In this document: positions 14,801-21,135 of the stretch, piece by piece | How the letters are laid out: the number at the start of each line of letters is the position of its first letter | Position numbering within the stretch: position 1 is the first letter of the stretch | From: a virus | Direction: 5' to 3' (one strand) | Length of the DNA stretch: 25,113 nucleotides | Virus record (IMG/VR): IMGVR_UViG_3300025138_000322 | Coordinates: 1 to 25,113 of that record | Made by a program: the position numbers and the translations under genes | Notes under the pieces: model-generated | The model's input: only the letters and a program-made list of their open reading frames with translations | What the model was told of the DNA's origin: nothing | Database searches by the model: none

Positions 14801-16359
14801 GCATGTACGCTGGTAATAGTTTACCTGCTTATTGTACCCAATATGCTTTTGTAGGTACTGGTTGTAAAAACCAAATTAATAAATCAGGTTGTCAAGCCTG
14901 TTTTTCAACAATATTAAATGGATCTCATAATGAAAATTTCTGTAATTTTTCTTTTATAGGAGGAGGAACAAAAAATACTTCATCTGTAAGTTTTAGTACA
15001 ATTTTAGGTGGAGAACGAAATTCAATAACAACTGCAGGGTGTGGAATTTGCTGTTCTGGAAACAATTTTATTGGAGTAGGATATTTAAATACTATCCAAG
15101 GTAGTCTACATGGAAGTGTAATTCTTAGTGGTAATACTAATTGTATTACTGGTTCTAATACCTCTAACGATTTGGCTCTTTTGTCCTGTAATAATATGAT
15201 AGTGGGGGGCCAGACAAATAAAATACTAGTTGCTGAAAGATCAAACCACAATGCAATAGTTGGTGGTAGATGCAATATTATATGCACTACAGGACCCAGT
15301 TATGCTTCCCAATCTACTGGAAATAATGTAATTGGAGGTGGTGCGTTTAATTTTATGATTATGCGTTCTGATGTTGGTCAATTTTGTCTCGGAGCTCAAG
15401 GAGGTAATACTATATCAGGAGGAAAGGGTAATAAAATTTGTTGTGTTGGTAATAGTTTCATAGGAGGGGGGGTTAATAATATAATGTGCTGTGCTGGAGT
15501 GCATAATGTTATCGCTGGAGGATCACAAAATAAAATAAGATGTCAAAGGGGTAATTCCATTCTTGGAGGGTGTTGTAATATAATATGTGGAAATCAATCA
15601 ACACAAGGATGTAATGCTATTGTAGGTGGTTTTGGTAATTTAATAGGAGCGGGTGATGCTTGTGTTTATCTTAATACAATTGGAGGTGGTTCGGGTAATA
15701 AAATTTGTTGTGATAGTCAAAATAATTTTGTAGCAGGATGTAATAACTGTTTAGGTGCTGGAAGTTCTTCAAATAATTCAAGATTTTCTGCAGTATTTGG
15801 ATGTAATAATAAAACCTGTGCTGATCATAATTTAATGTCAGGGTATAATAATACTATAGGGTCAAGTTATAATAGAACAGCTATTTTAGGTACTTATGGT
15901 AAAACTGCAACTGCAGATGATCAATTAATGGTTTGCTGTATTTGTGCTTTTGGATCTTTAAGTAAAGCTTCTGGTACATTTACAATTGATCACCCAAACC
16001 CATGTAAAACAGCAACACATCATTTAAAGCATAGTTTTGTTGAATCACCAACAGCTGGGGATAATGTATATAGATGGGAAGTTGATATTGATGATACACT
16101 TCACGGTGAGATAGTTCTTCCAGAATATTATAGATATTTAAATGAAAATTCTCAAGTATGGATTAATCCTGTAAATAATTTAGGTAGAGCATTTGGTATA
16201 GTAAATATTAGTGCAACTAAAGTAAAAATTACAACATCAGACCCTGGAAAATTTAATGTGTTAGTTATTGGAACTAGAAAAGATAAAGCAGCAGTTGAAG
16301 CTTGGAAAGGTGTTGAAATTAAAAAAACAAAAGAAGAAAAATTAAATAATAGAAATTAA
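11824..16359 (+). CDS. Giant collagen-like adhesin/fibre with Cys-rich beta-roll repeats (1511 residues)
   Basis: Residues 1-48 (MPNWKKVIISGSNADL...) and 388-514 are paralogous to the N-terminal and central domains of the 690-residue fibre. Residues 50-386 and 515-814 are GSSG/GTNG/GTSG collagen-like blocks. A strand module (VLTATGTSTINGESNLTF) follows at about 822-845. Residues 868-1359 hold about 25 units of the pattern (hydrophobic)-I-G-G-G-x-x-N, resembling YadA-like or haemagglutinin left-handed beta-roll repeats. About 42 Cys lie in the C-terminal 650 residues and none in the collagen blocks. Residues 1384-1511 form a separate cap domain starting GTFTIDHPNP with LKHSFVESP, a module I know from the ends of other phage and bacterial surface proteins. 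The protein is probably a trimeric receptor-binding fibre or head/tail decoration. Its position in the virion is inference. Confidence 0.85.
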   Translation: MPNWKKVIISGSNADLNELKLSGLSTQGSENTTLVINSSGVVGTRENAASSGSSGSSGSSGSSGVNGSSGTNGSSGTNGSSGSSGSSGTTGTDGTSGTNGSSGSSGINGTSGTDGSSGSSGTSGSSGSSGTSGTTGTSGSSGSSGTNGSSGSSGTTGTSGTNGSSGTNGSSGTNGSSGSSGTDGTSGTNGSSGTDGSSGSSGSSGSSGISGTSGSSGSSGSSGTTGTSGTTGTSGSSGSSGSSGTNGSSGTDGTSGTNGSSGSSGTDGTSGTNGSSGTNGSSGTNGSSGTDGSSGTDGTSGTNGSSGTNGSSGSSGTDGSSGSSGTNGSSGTNGSSGTSGSSGTTGTSGSSGSSGTNGSSGSSGSSGSNGSSGSSGSSGSSGSSGQDGNFGGATFNYTFETNTNVGADPGAGDIRLNSSTQNAATISAISQTTEDGDNIQEFLESIDASTSAVKGHMRMADKFSPENFILFSISNLTDIGTYWTININEQASSAASPFSANEAIIVSFALVGDRGDNGSSGTSGSSGSSGSNGSSGSSGTNGSSGSSGSSGTDGSSGSSGSSGSSGTNGSSGSSGTNGSSGTNGSSGTNGSSGSSGSSGSSGTNGSSGTNGSSGTNGSSGSSGTNGSSGTNGSSGSSGTNGSSGTNGSSGSSGTNGSSGTNGSSGSSGTDGTSGSSGSSGSSGSSGSSGTTGTSGTSGVSGSSGSSGSSGSNGSSGTSGSSGTSGSSGTSGSSGTSGSSGSSGSSGTTGTSGTSGNTGTSGSSGSSGSSGVNGTSGSSGVNGTSGSSGTSGVNGSSGSSGVNGSSGSSGTNGSATISNNVDNRVLTATGTSTINGESNLTFNGSLLSVTGCLSATGRINFGTDNDQLGSCASILGGELNTIIMGASHSTIGGGFKNTASNASTDCTFIGGGCGNKVASQYNIVVGGQNNSSANNYAAIVGGANNNNQGCHGFIGGGSSNTNSLNCVTSLIGGCLNYIDGNVNCSILLGGRENCMYAGNSLPAYCTQYAFVGTGCKNQINKSGCQACFSTILNGSHNENFCNFSFIGGGTKNTSSVSFSTILGGERNSITTAGCGICCSGNNFIGVGYLNTIQGSLHGSVILSGNTNCITGSNTSNDLALLSCNNMIVGGQTNKILVAERSNHNAIVGGRCNIICTTGPSYASQSTGNNVIGGGAFNFMIMRSDVGQFCLGAQGGNTISGGKGNKICCVGNSFIGGGVNNIMCCAGVHNVIAGGSQNKIRCQRGNSILGGCCNIICGNQSTQGCNAIVGGFGNLIGAGDACVYLNTIGGGSGNKICCDSQNNFVAGCNNCLGAGSSSNNSRFSAVFGCNNKTCADHNLMSGYNNTIGSSYNRTAILGTYGKTATADDQLMVCCICAFGSLSKASGTFTIDHPNPCKTATHHLKHSFVESPTAGDNVYRWEVDIDDTLHGEIVLPEYYRYLNENSQVWINPVNNLGRAFGIVNISATKVKITTSDPGKFNVLVIGTRKDKAAVEAWKGVEIKKTKEEKLNNRN
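11971..12981 (+). repeat. Collagen-like repeat block B1
   Basis: About 1 kb encodes nearly uninterrupted GSSG/GTSG/GTNG/GTDG units. The reverse complement of this block reads as an EPLVP-type open frame, a by-product of the repeat and not a gene. Confidence 0.9.
13366..14265 (+). repeat. Collagen-like repeat block B2
   Basis: About 0.9 kb of the same type encodes residues 515-814. GTNGSSG heptads dominate the first half. Longer GSSGSSG and GTSGSSG runs dominate the second half, which ends in several GVNGSSG/GVNGTSG units. Confidence 0.9.
14425..15900 (+). repeat. GGGxxN beta-roll repeat domain, Cys-rich
   Basis: Roughly 25 units follow a pattern such as STIGGGFKN, TFIGGGCGN, AAIVGGANN, SFIGGGTKN, NAIVGGRCN and NTIGGGSGN, spaced mostly 15-25 residues apart. 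Cys occurs repeatedly at the positions after the Asn (for example NKICC, NIICG, NIMCC). The DNA copies are diverged, so this is an old protein-level repeat. Confidence 0.85.
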
Positions 16360-16376
16360 TTTAAATAAATAAATTA

Positions 16377-16392
16377 ATATTTATAACAAAAT
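16377..16392 (+). promoter_or_regulatory. Recurrent late-promoter-like element
   Basis: ATATTTATAACAAAAT ends 9 nt before the start codon of the small conserved gene at 16402. No other copy occurs until 20836. Confidence 0.6.
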
Positions 16393-16401
16393 ATAATACA
16401 A

Positions 16402-16710
16402 ATGACACATACTTGGAAAATTTACGATCTTAAAAGAACAATATCAACTGGAGTAGTTACTGAAGTAACATATGCTTGTGAATCAGAAGATAATGGACAT
16501 GGGTCAAGAAAAATAGGATATTTTAACATTTCTGGTGATCCTGCTGATGCCGAATTTATTGCTTATGATGATTTAACAGAAGCTAATGTTTTAGAATGGT
16601 TAAATGATAATGTTGAAAAACAAGTATTTATGGATGCTAATACACTTAGTATACAAAATTCAATTGCAAGTGCAGCAGCTATAACAGAAAAAGATGGTAC
16701 TCCTTGGTAA
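16402..16710 (+). CDS. Small conserved phage protein (WKIYDLKR / GVVTEVTY type)
   Basis: This 102-residue protein has the order W-K-I-x-D-L-K-R, G-V-V-T-E-V-T-Y and L-T-E-x-x-V-L-E-W-L. I recognise this layout from a small uncharacterised family common in T4-like marine phages (I believe DUF7936). It looks like a compact alpha/beta domain with no signal or membrane segment. Its function is unknown; its place between the fibre genes and the glycosyltransferase cluster, behind a late-promoter-like element, suggests a virion-related role. Confidence 0.75.
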   Translation: MTHTWKIYDLKRTISTGVVTEVTYACESEDNGHGSRKIGYFNISGDPADAEFIAYDDLTEANVLEWLNDNVEKQVFMDANTLSIQNSIASAAAITEKDGTPW

Positions 16711-16724
16711 TATAGTTAGGAGTA
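16698..16724 (+). other. Hairpin overlapping the stop codon before the glycosyltransferase cluster
   Basis: TACTCCT and AGGAGTA form a perfect 7-bp stem around a 13-nt loop that contains the TAA stop at 16708-16710. No T-run follows, so termination is uncertain. It may attenuate or insulate the following cluster. Confidence 0.4.
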
Positions 16725-16770
16725 TCTAAATTAGTTTCGTATATTAGTTTTAATGTAAAAATAGTTATAA

Positions 16771-17652
16771 ATGAATATTATATTTCAAATAGATGGTGGT
16801 TTAGGTAAAAGTATTATGGCAACAGCCATGATTAAAGTTATTAAAAAAAGATACAAAAATTCTTTTCTTATAATTGTAACAGCATACCCCGATGTTTTTT
16901 TAAATAATCCTAATATAGATGAAATTCATCTACCTACACAAGTAAATGGTTTATATTTAAAACATATTAAGGATAAAGATTGCAAGATACTTGTTAGTGA
17001 CCCGTATAGAGATACAGATTTTATAACTGAAAAACCCATTCATTTATTTAAAACTTGGTGTAAAATATATGGTTTAAAATATAATAATGAACAACCTCAA
17101 ATTTATTTATCTCAACCTGAAATAGATTATTTCACACCTTATTATAAAACGGATAAACCTATATTAGCTATGCAAGTTAATGGTGGTCCAGCAGGATTAG
17201 GTTACCAATATTCATGGACAAGAGATATACCAGAAACTACAGTATTAGAATTAATAGAGCATTATAAAAATGATTATACTATAATCCATATAAAAAGAGA
17301 GGATCAAAAGGTTTACCCTGATACTATGCAAGCCTTAGATGGATATAGAAGTATAGCTATACTTTTACAAATGTCGGATAAAAGACTATTAATTGATAGT
17401 TTTGTTCAACATTTAGCAGCTTCCTTAAATAAAGAATCTACAGTATGTTGGTCTAGTACTAAACCTGAAATATTTGGGTATAAAGTACATAACAACATTA
17501 AAGCAGAAAAGTTTACAAAAGAACCAAATCTTTTACAAGCAATATATGGTCCTTTTGCTTTATCTGAAGATATAAGTACTATTCCTTATAATGATTTAAG
17601 TGAAGTATTTGATACAAATAAAATTATAACTTCTATAAATAACCAAAAATGA
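16771..17652 (+). CDS. Glycosyltransferase family 9-like protein
   Basis: This 293-residue protein resembles the heptosyltransferase family (GT9), which moves sugars from nucleotide donors. The N-terminus MNIIFQIDGGLGKSIMATAMIKVIKKRY matches the GxG(D/K) loop and first helix of these GT-B enzymes. The order of strands (FLIIVTAYPD, NIDEIHLP) also fits. The late segment LLIDSFVQHLAASLNKESTVCW corresponds to the family's D-S-x-x-x-H-L-A-A-A-L donor-site motif. It is shorter than bacterial WaaC/WaaF (about 320-350). It opens the six-gene cluster and overlaps the next gene by four bases (ATGA). No late-promoter-like element precedes it. The acceptor is unknown; the neighbouring fibre protein is a candidate. 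Confidence 0.75.
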   Translation: MNIIFQIDGGLGKSIMATAMIKVIKKRYKNSFLIIVTAYPDVFLNNPNIDEIHLPTQVNGLYLKHIKDKDCKILVSDPYRDTDFITEKPIHLFKTWCKIYGLKYNNEQPQIYLSQPEIDYFTPYYKTDKPILAMQVNGGPAGLGYQYSWTRDIPETTVLELIEHYKNDYTIIHIKREDQKVYPDTMQALDGYRSIAILLQMSDKRLLIDSFVQHLAASLNKESTVCWSSTKPEIFGYKVHNNIKAEKFTKEPNLLQAIYGPFALSEDISTIPYNDLSEVFDTNKIITSINNQK

Positions 17653-18098
17653 TATATTGGTTTACAGGGCAACCAGGATCTGGTAAAACAGTATTAGCAA
17701 ATTTATTAAAAGATAATTACTTACCCCATGCTTATCGTATAGATGGGGATGAAATGAGAGAGTTATTTACTAATAAAGACTACTCTATAAAAGGTAGAAT
17801 AACTAACATAGATGCGGCTCAAAAAATAGCTCATTATTTACATAATCAAGGTAAAGATGTAATTGTATCTCTAGTATCTCCCTATTTAGATCAAAGAGAA
17901 GAATTTAAATTAAAATTAGGTTGGCCCCTTAAAGAAATTTATGTACATTATGATAAATTAATAAACCTTAGGGGTAGAGAAAAATTTCATGTTTTAGACT
18001 TTCAAAAACCAATTTGTGAATTTTTAAATATTGATACTACAGTTGATACTCCTAATGAATCATTAACTAAAATATTAAAATATGTTAAAACAGTATAG
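17649..18098 (+). CDS. Adenylylsulfate-kinase-like P-loop kinase
   Basis: This 149-residue protein has Walker A GQPGSGKT at residues 7-14. RIDGDEMRELF (30-40), GRITNIDAAQKIA (49-61) and VIVSLVSPY (71-79) follow, in the order typical of APS kinase (CysC). Those enzymes phosphorylate adenylylsulfate to PAPS. It is shorter than bacterial CysC (about 200). The Asp of the DRxxN motif is Gly here, and the C-terminal lid region (RGREKFHVLDFQKP) differs from the classical one, so the true substrate may not be APS. Translational coupling with both neighbours (4-nt and 17-nt overlaps) ties it to glycan metabolism. Confidence 0.75.
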   Translation: MIYWFTGQPGSGKTVLANLLKDNYLPHAYRIDGDEMRELFTNKDYSIKGRITNIDAAQKIAHYLHNQGKDVIVSLVSPYLDQREEFKLKLGWPLKEIYVHYDKLINLRGREKFHVLDFQKPICEFLNIDTTVDTPNESLTKILKYVKTV

Positions 18099-18438
18099 TA
18101 TGTTTATTGGTAGATATCAACCATGGCATGAAGGGCATCGTTGGTTAATAGACCAAAGATTAAATGAAGGAAAAAATGTATGGGTAGCTATTAGATCTAG
18201 ACCAGATTCCCCAGATGAACCTTGGGGTGCTGATAGGGTTCAAGATAATATTAAAGAAGAACTTAAAGATTTAATTGAAGAAGGAAGAGTAATTGTTTCT
18301 ATTATCCCTGATATTGAATCTATTAATTATGGTAGAGGAGTAGGATATGATATAATAGAGCACATCCCACCAAAAAAAGTAGAAAAAATATCAGCAACAA
18401 AAATTAGAGAAAAATTAAGAAAAAGTGGTAAGTTATAA
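18082..18438 (+). CDS. HIGH-superfamily nucleotidyltransferase
   Basis: This 118-residue protein has the signature FIGRYQPWHEGH (residues 8-19; the H-x-G-H is H16-H19) and ISATKIRE (103-110). These are the two nucleotide-binding motifs of the NMN-adenylyltransferase/cytidylyltransferase superfamily. These enzymes couple a phosphorylated substrate to ATP or CTP. The small size suggests a single-domain enzyme; the substrate could be NMN or a sugar or alcohol phosphate for glycan synthesis. An alternative ATG at 18100, one base after the preceding stop, would remove six residues from the first strand. I keep 18082 because the longer strand fits the family, but both are possible. Confidence 0.8.
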   Translation: MLKQYSMFIGRYQPWHEGHRWLIDQRLNEGKNVWVAIRSRPDSPDEPWGADRVQDNIKEELKDLIEEGRVIVSIIPDIESINYGRGVGYDIIEHIPPKKVEKISATKIREKLRKSGKL

Positions 18439-18643
18439 ACGACACATTGCAAAAACAATATCATGGAGGATAATAGGAACAATAGATACAATACTAATTT
18501 CAGGAATTATAACTGGTTCTTGGGAAGCGGGTTTAGCTATAGGAGGAATAGAAGTTTTTACTAAAATGCTTCTTTATTTTTTTCACGAAAGAATTTGGTA
18601 TAAATTTTCAAAATTTGGGGTAAATGGTAAAAGAAAATCTTAA
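18425..18643 (+). CDS. DUF2061 small membrane protein
   Basis: This 72-residue protein begins at a GTG inside the preceding gene; no ATG is available before the conserved region. The segment KRHIAKTISWRIIGTIDTIL, then GSWEAGLAIGGIEVFTKMLLYFFHERIWYK, is the DUF2061 signature. Two membrane helices are predicted by eye (about 16-30 and 36-53), with basic ends. The family has no established function. From memory its bacterial members often sit next to sulfate-activation (cysC/cysN-type) or polysaccharide genes, and here it again follows an APS-kinase-like gene. The 14-nt and 20-nt overlaps with its neighbours suggest coupled expression. Confidence 0.88.
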   Translation: MVSYKRHIAKTISWRIIGTIDTILISGIITGSWEAGLAIGGIEVFTKMLLYFFHERIWYKFSKFGVNGKRKS

Positions 18644-19751
18644 TGTTTTATTTTTAGCACCTCACCTTAGCACTGGTGGTATGCCTGCTTTTTTATTAAA
18701 AAGAATAGAGTCATTATCTAATTACCCCAATATAAATTTATTTGTTTTAGAATGGTGTAATTATAGCCATACTTTTATAGTCCAAAAAGAAAAAATAATT
18801 AAATTAGTAGGGGAAAACTATTTTAATTTTGGAGATTTATATACACCTGAAAAAGGTATACATGGTGAAAAAGAAAATATAATAGAATTTTTATATGAAA
18901 AAAAAATTAATATAATTCATATAGAAGAAATACCAGAAGGATTTGATTCATTTAATCCATTTGATAAAAAACTTTTAAAAAAATTATATAGTAAAAATCA
19001 TCCATGGCGTATAGTTGAAACATGTCATAATATGTATTTCCAACCAGATACCGAAAAATTATTTGAACCCGATGGGTACGCCTGTGTTACTCCTTATCAT
19101 GTAGATAATACATTTAAAAACAAACAATCACCAAAAGAATTAATTACTTTTCCAATTGATGATTCTATTATTTACAATGAAACTAGAGATAATTTATTAA
19201 ATGAAATGGGATATAAATTAAAAGGAGAATTCCATATTATTAATATAGGGTTATGGACTCCAGGTAAAAACCAAAAATATGCTTTAGAAATTGCTAAATT
19301 TTTATATGATAAATATGGTTTTACTTATATTTTTCATTTTATAGGAAATCAAGCACCAAATTTTAAAGAATATTGGGGACCATTAAAGGATAAATTACCT
19401 CCTAATGTTAATATATGGGGTGAAAGAAATGATGTAGATAAATTTTTTAAATTTTCTGATTTAATGTTATTTACTTCTGACTGGGAATGTAACCCTATAG
19501 TATTAAAAGAAGCTATATCGAATAATAAAAAAATAATGGCTTATAATTTAGATCATTACGGGGATGAATATACTCCTTATATTGTTCCATTAAGTGGAAA
19601 TGTAGTAGATGATTCTAATTCTTTAATTAATACTATTTTTACACCTATTAAATATAATGTTAAAGAAAACAAAAATAATATTAAAAATTTTGCTTTAAAA
19701 CATATTAATTTTTATAAATCTTTATTAGAAAATGAAACAAAAAGACAATAA
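18624..19751 (+). CDS. GT4-like glycosyltransferase (GT-B fold)
   Basis: This 375-residue protein has an N-terminal Rossmann start, NVLFLAPHLSTGGMPAFLLKRI (STGGMP at residues 16-21). This is the acceptor-side Gly-rich loop of family-4-type glycosyltransferases. The C-terminal domain begins near FHIINIGLWTPGKNQKYALEIA (about 203-224), as in these enzymes. It carries SDWECNPIVLKEAI, where E288 and E296 form the E-x7-E motif that contacts the nucleotide-sugar donor. No membrane anchor is seen. It overlaps DUF2061 by 20 nt and the next gene by 20 nt. The sugar and acceptor cannot be read from the sequence. Confidence 0.85.
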   Translation: MVKENLNVLFLAPHLSTGGMPAFLLKRIESLSNYPNINLFVLEWCNYSHTFIVQKEKIIKLVGENYFNFGDLYTPEKGIHGEKENIIEFLYEKKINIIHIEEIPEGFDSFNPFDKKLLKKLYSKNHPWRIVETCHNMYFQPDTEKLFEPDGYACVTPYHVDNTFKNKQSPKELITFPIDDSIIYNETRDNLLNEMGYKLKGEFHIINIGLWTPGKNQKYALEIAKFLYDKYGFTYIFHFIGNQAPNFKEYWGPLKDKLPPNVNIWGERNDVDKFFKFSDLMLFTSDWECNPIVLKEAISNNKKIMAYNLDHYGDEYTPYIVPLSGNVVDDSNSLINTIFTPIKYNVKENKNNIKNFALKHINFYKSLLENETKRQ

Positions 19752-20832
19752 AATAAAAATAAGTTTTGAATATGGTCCTAAAGTAGAAATTATAGGAAAT
19801 AAACCAAAAAATTATTCTATAAAATTTATTAATGGTTTTAATAATGAAGTAGTACATAAAGATATTATTAAAAATAATATGTGGACTAAAGCTCATTTAG
19901 AATATTATATTCCTTGGATTATAGAAATAGATGGAAAAATAGCCCATAAATTTAATGTTAAAGATAAAAAAGTAAAAATTACATTTGATTCTAAGTCAAT
20001 AGGTGATACAATTGCTTGGATACCTCAAGTTGTAGAATTTCAAAAAATATATAGTTGTAAAGTATGTGTTAGTACATTTCATAATGAATGGTTTGAAAAC
20101 TTAGAAGCATATAAAAATATTAAATTTATAAAACCAGATATCCCATATAATGCTTATGTTCATTATAAAATAGGATGGTTTAAAATTAATGGGAAATGGG
20201 ATAATGGTTTAAAAAACCCAATTCAAGCTAATTCAATACCTTTAATAAAGACTATAACTGATATTATTAATGTCCCATTTAGGGAATTAAACTATGGTTT
20301 AGATTTTAAACCTAGTAAAAGACCTATAAAAGAAAAGTACATTTGCATTGGTCCTAGATCAACAGCAGGAATAAAAGAATGGCCATATGATAATTGGAAA
20401 GAATTAGCTACTAAATTAACTAAAAAAGGATATAAAGTAATTAATTTATCTTATGAAGGATTTGAAGGTAAAGATATTATAAATAAAAAAGAACTAGATT
20501 GGCCTACTACTTGGAATTATATGCACCATGCAGAAGTATTTATTGGATTAGGTTCTGGTTTATCTTGGGTAAATTGGGCATTAAATAAACATACTATAAT
20601 GATAAATAATTTTATTCCATATGGTTATGAATTTACTAATAATTTAACTAAAATAGAAAACCACTCAGTAAATAATAATGTATGGTCAAACCCCCATTAT
20701 GTATTTGATGCTGGAGATTGGAATTGGGACCCAGAATATCAGGGTACTGAAAAACAACATATAGCACAAAAATCAATTACAGTAAAACAAGTATATGAAA
20801 GTATAATAAAACATTTAACTAATAAAAATTAA
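19732..20832 (+). CDS. TibC/BAHT-type autotransporter O-heptosyltransferase homologue
   Basis: This 366-residue protein resembles the bacterial autotransporter heptosyltransferases (TibC, Aah). These attach heptose to Ser residues of repetitive adhesin passengers, using ADP-heptose in the cytoplasm. Family features are an N-terminal beta domain (1-80), SKSIGDTIAWIPQVVEF (87-103, with the candidate catalytic Asp at 92), IGPRSTAGIKEWPYDNW (206-222), GLGSGLSWVNWAL (272-284) and the C-terminal FDAGDWNWDPEYQGT (325-339). In the characterised enzymes the C-terminal part carries four Cys that bind iron. By motif alignment from memory those positions are here Asn314, Val317, Asp333 and Ala345, so the metal site appears lost. 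It closes the cluster and starts 20 nt inside the preceding gene. Confidence 0.82.
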   Translation: MKQKDNKIKISFEYGPKVEIIGNKPKNYSIKFINGFNNEVVHKDIIKNNMWTKAHLEYYIPWIIEIDGKIAHKFNVKDKKVKITFDSKSIGDTIAWIPQVVEFQKIYSCKVCVSTFHNEWFENLEAYKNIKFIKPDIPYNAYVHYKIGWFKINGKWDNGLKNPIQANSIPLIKTITDIINVPFRELNYGLDFKPSKRPIKEKYICIGPRSTAGIKEWPYDNWKELATKLTKKGYKVINLSYEGFEGKDIINKKELDWPTTWNYMHHAEVFIGLGSGLSWVNWALNKHTIMINNFIPYGYEFTNNLTKIENHSVNNNVWSNPHYVFDAGDWNWDPEYQGTEKQHIAQKSITVKQVYESIIKHLTNKN

Positions 20833-20835
20833 TTA

Positions 20836-20851
20836 ATATTTATAAACAAAT
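20836..20851 (+). promoter_or_regulatory. Recurrent late-promoter-like element
   Basis: ATATTTATAAACAAAT ends 10 nt before the small coiled-coil gene. It is the first copy after the 4-kb glycosyltransferase cluster, which has none of its own. Confidence 0.55.
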
Positions 20852-20861
20852 AAAATAAATT

Positions 20862-21116
20862 ATGAGTGAAAAAATCAAGTTATCGAAGGAAGAATTAAAA
20901 ACTCTTAAAGGTTATCAACAACAACAAAATCAATTTACTTTTGAATTAGGTAATGTAGATATTCAAAAAGCAATTTTAGAAGGGCAAAGAAGTGCAATTT
21001 TAGAAAATTTTGCTAATTTACAAGAAAAATCTAATAAATCAGCTAAGGAACTACAAGAAAAATATGGTGACGGGAATATTGATTTAGAAACTGGAGAATT
21101 TACTTTAGTAAAATAG
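20862..21116 (+). CDS. Small coiled-coil phage protein ending YGDGNIDLETGEF
   Basis: This 84-residue, highly charged protein has a long helical stretch (about residues 6-65, rich in Glu, Lys and Gln) and the C-terminal segment KYGDGNIDLETGEFTLVK. I have seen this ending in small uncharacterised proteins of T4-like marine phages. It has no signal or membrane segment. It stands alone between the glycosyltransferase cluster and the sheath gene, with its own promoter-like element. The function is unknown. Confidence 0.75.
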   Translation: MSEKIKLSKEELKTLKGYQQQQNQFTFELGNVDIQKAILEGQRSAILENFANLQEKSNKSAKELQEKYGDGNIDLETGEFTLVK

Positions 21117-21135
21117 TTTTTTGAAAGATTTTTTA

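Noticed and set aside
17634-17641. Exact TATAAATA on the + strand just before the APS-kinase-like start
   Set aside because: It lies inside the preceding coding sequence and would start a message almost on the ATG. One exact 8-mer is expected by chance in DNA this AT-rich; it lacks the rest of the recurrent element.
18082-18438. Reading the HIGH-type nucleotidyltransferase as ATP sulfurylase to complete a PAPS pathway
   Set aside because: The motifs GRYQPWHEGH and ISATKIRE and the 118-residue size fit the NMN/cytidylyltransferase group; the larger ATP sulfurylase domains and motifs are absent.
19705-19896. Minus-strand frame at the junction of the last two glycosyltransferase genes
   Set aside because: It is a Phe/Ile/Asn-rich shadow of A/T-rich coding sequence on the other strand.
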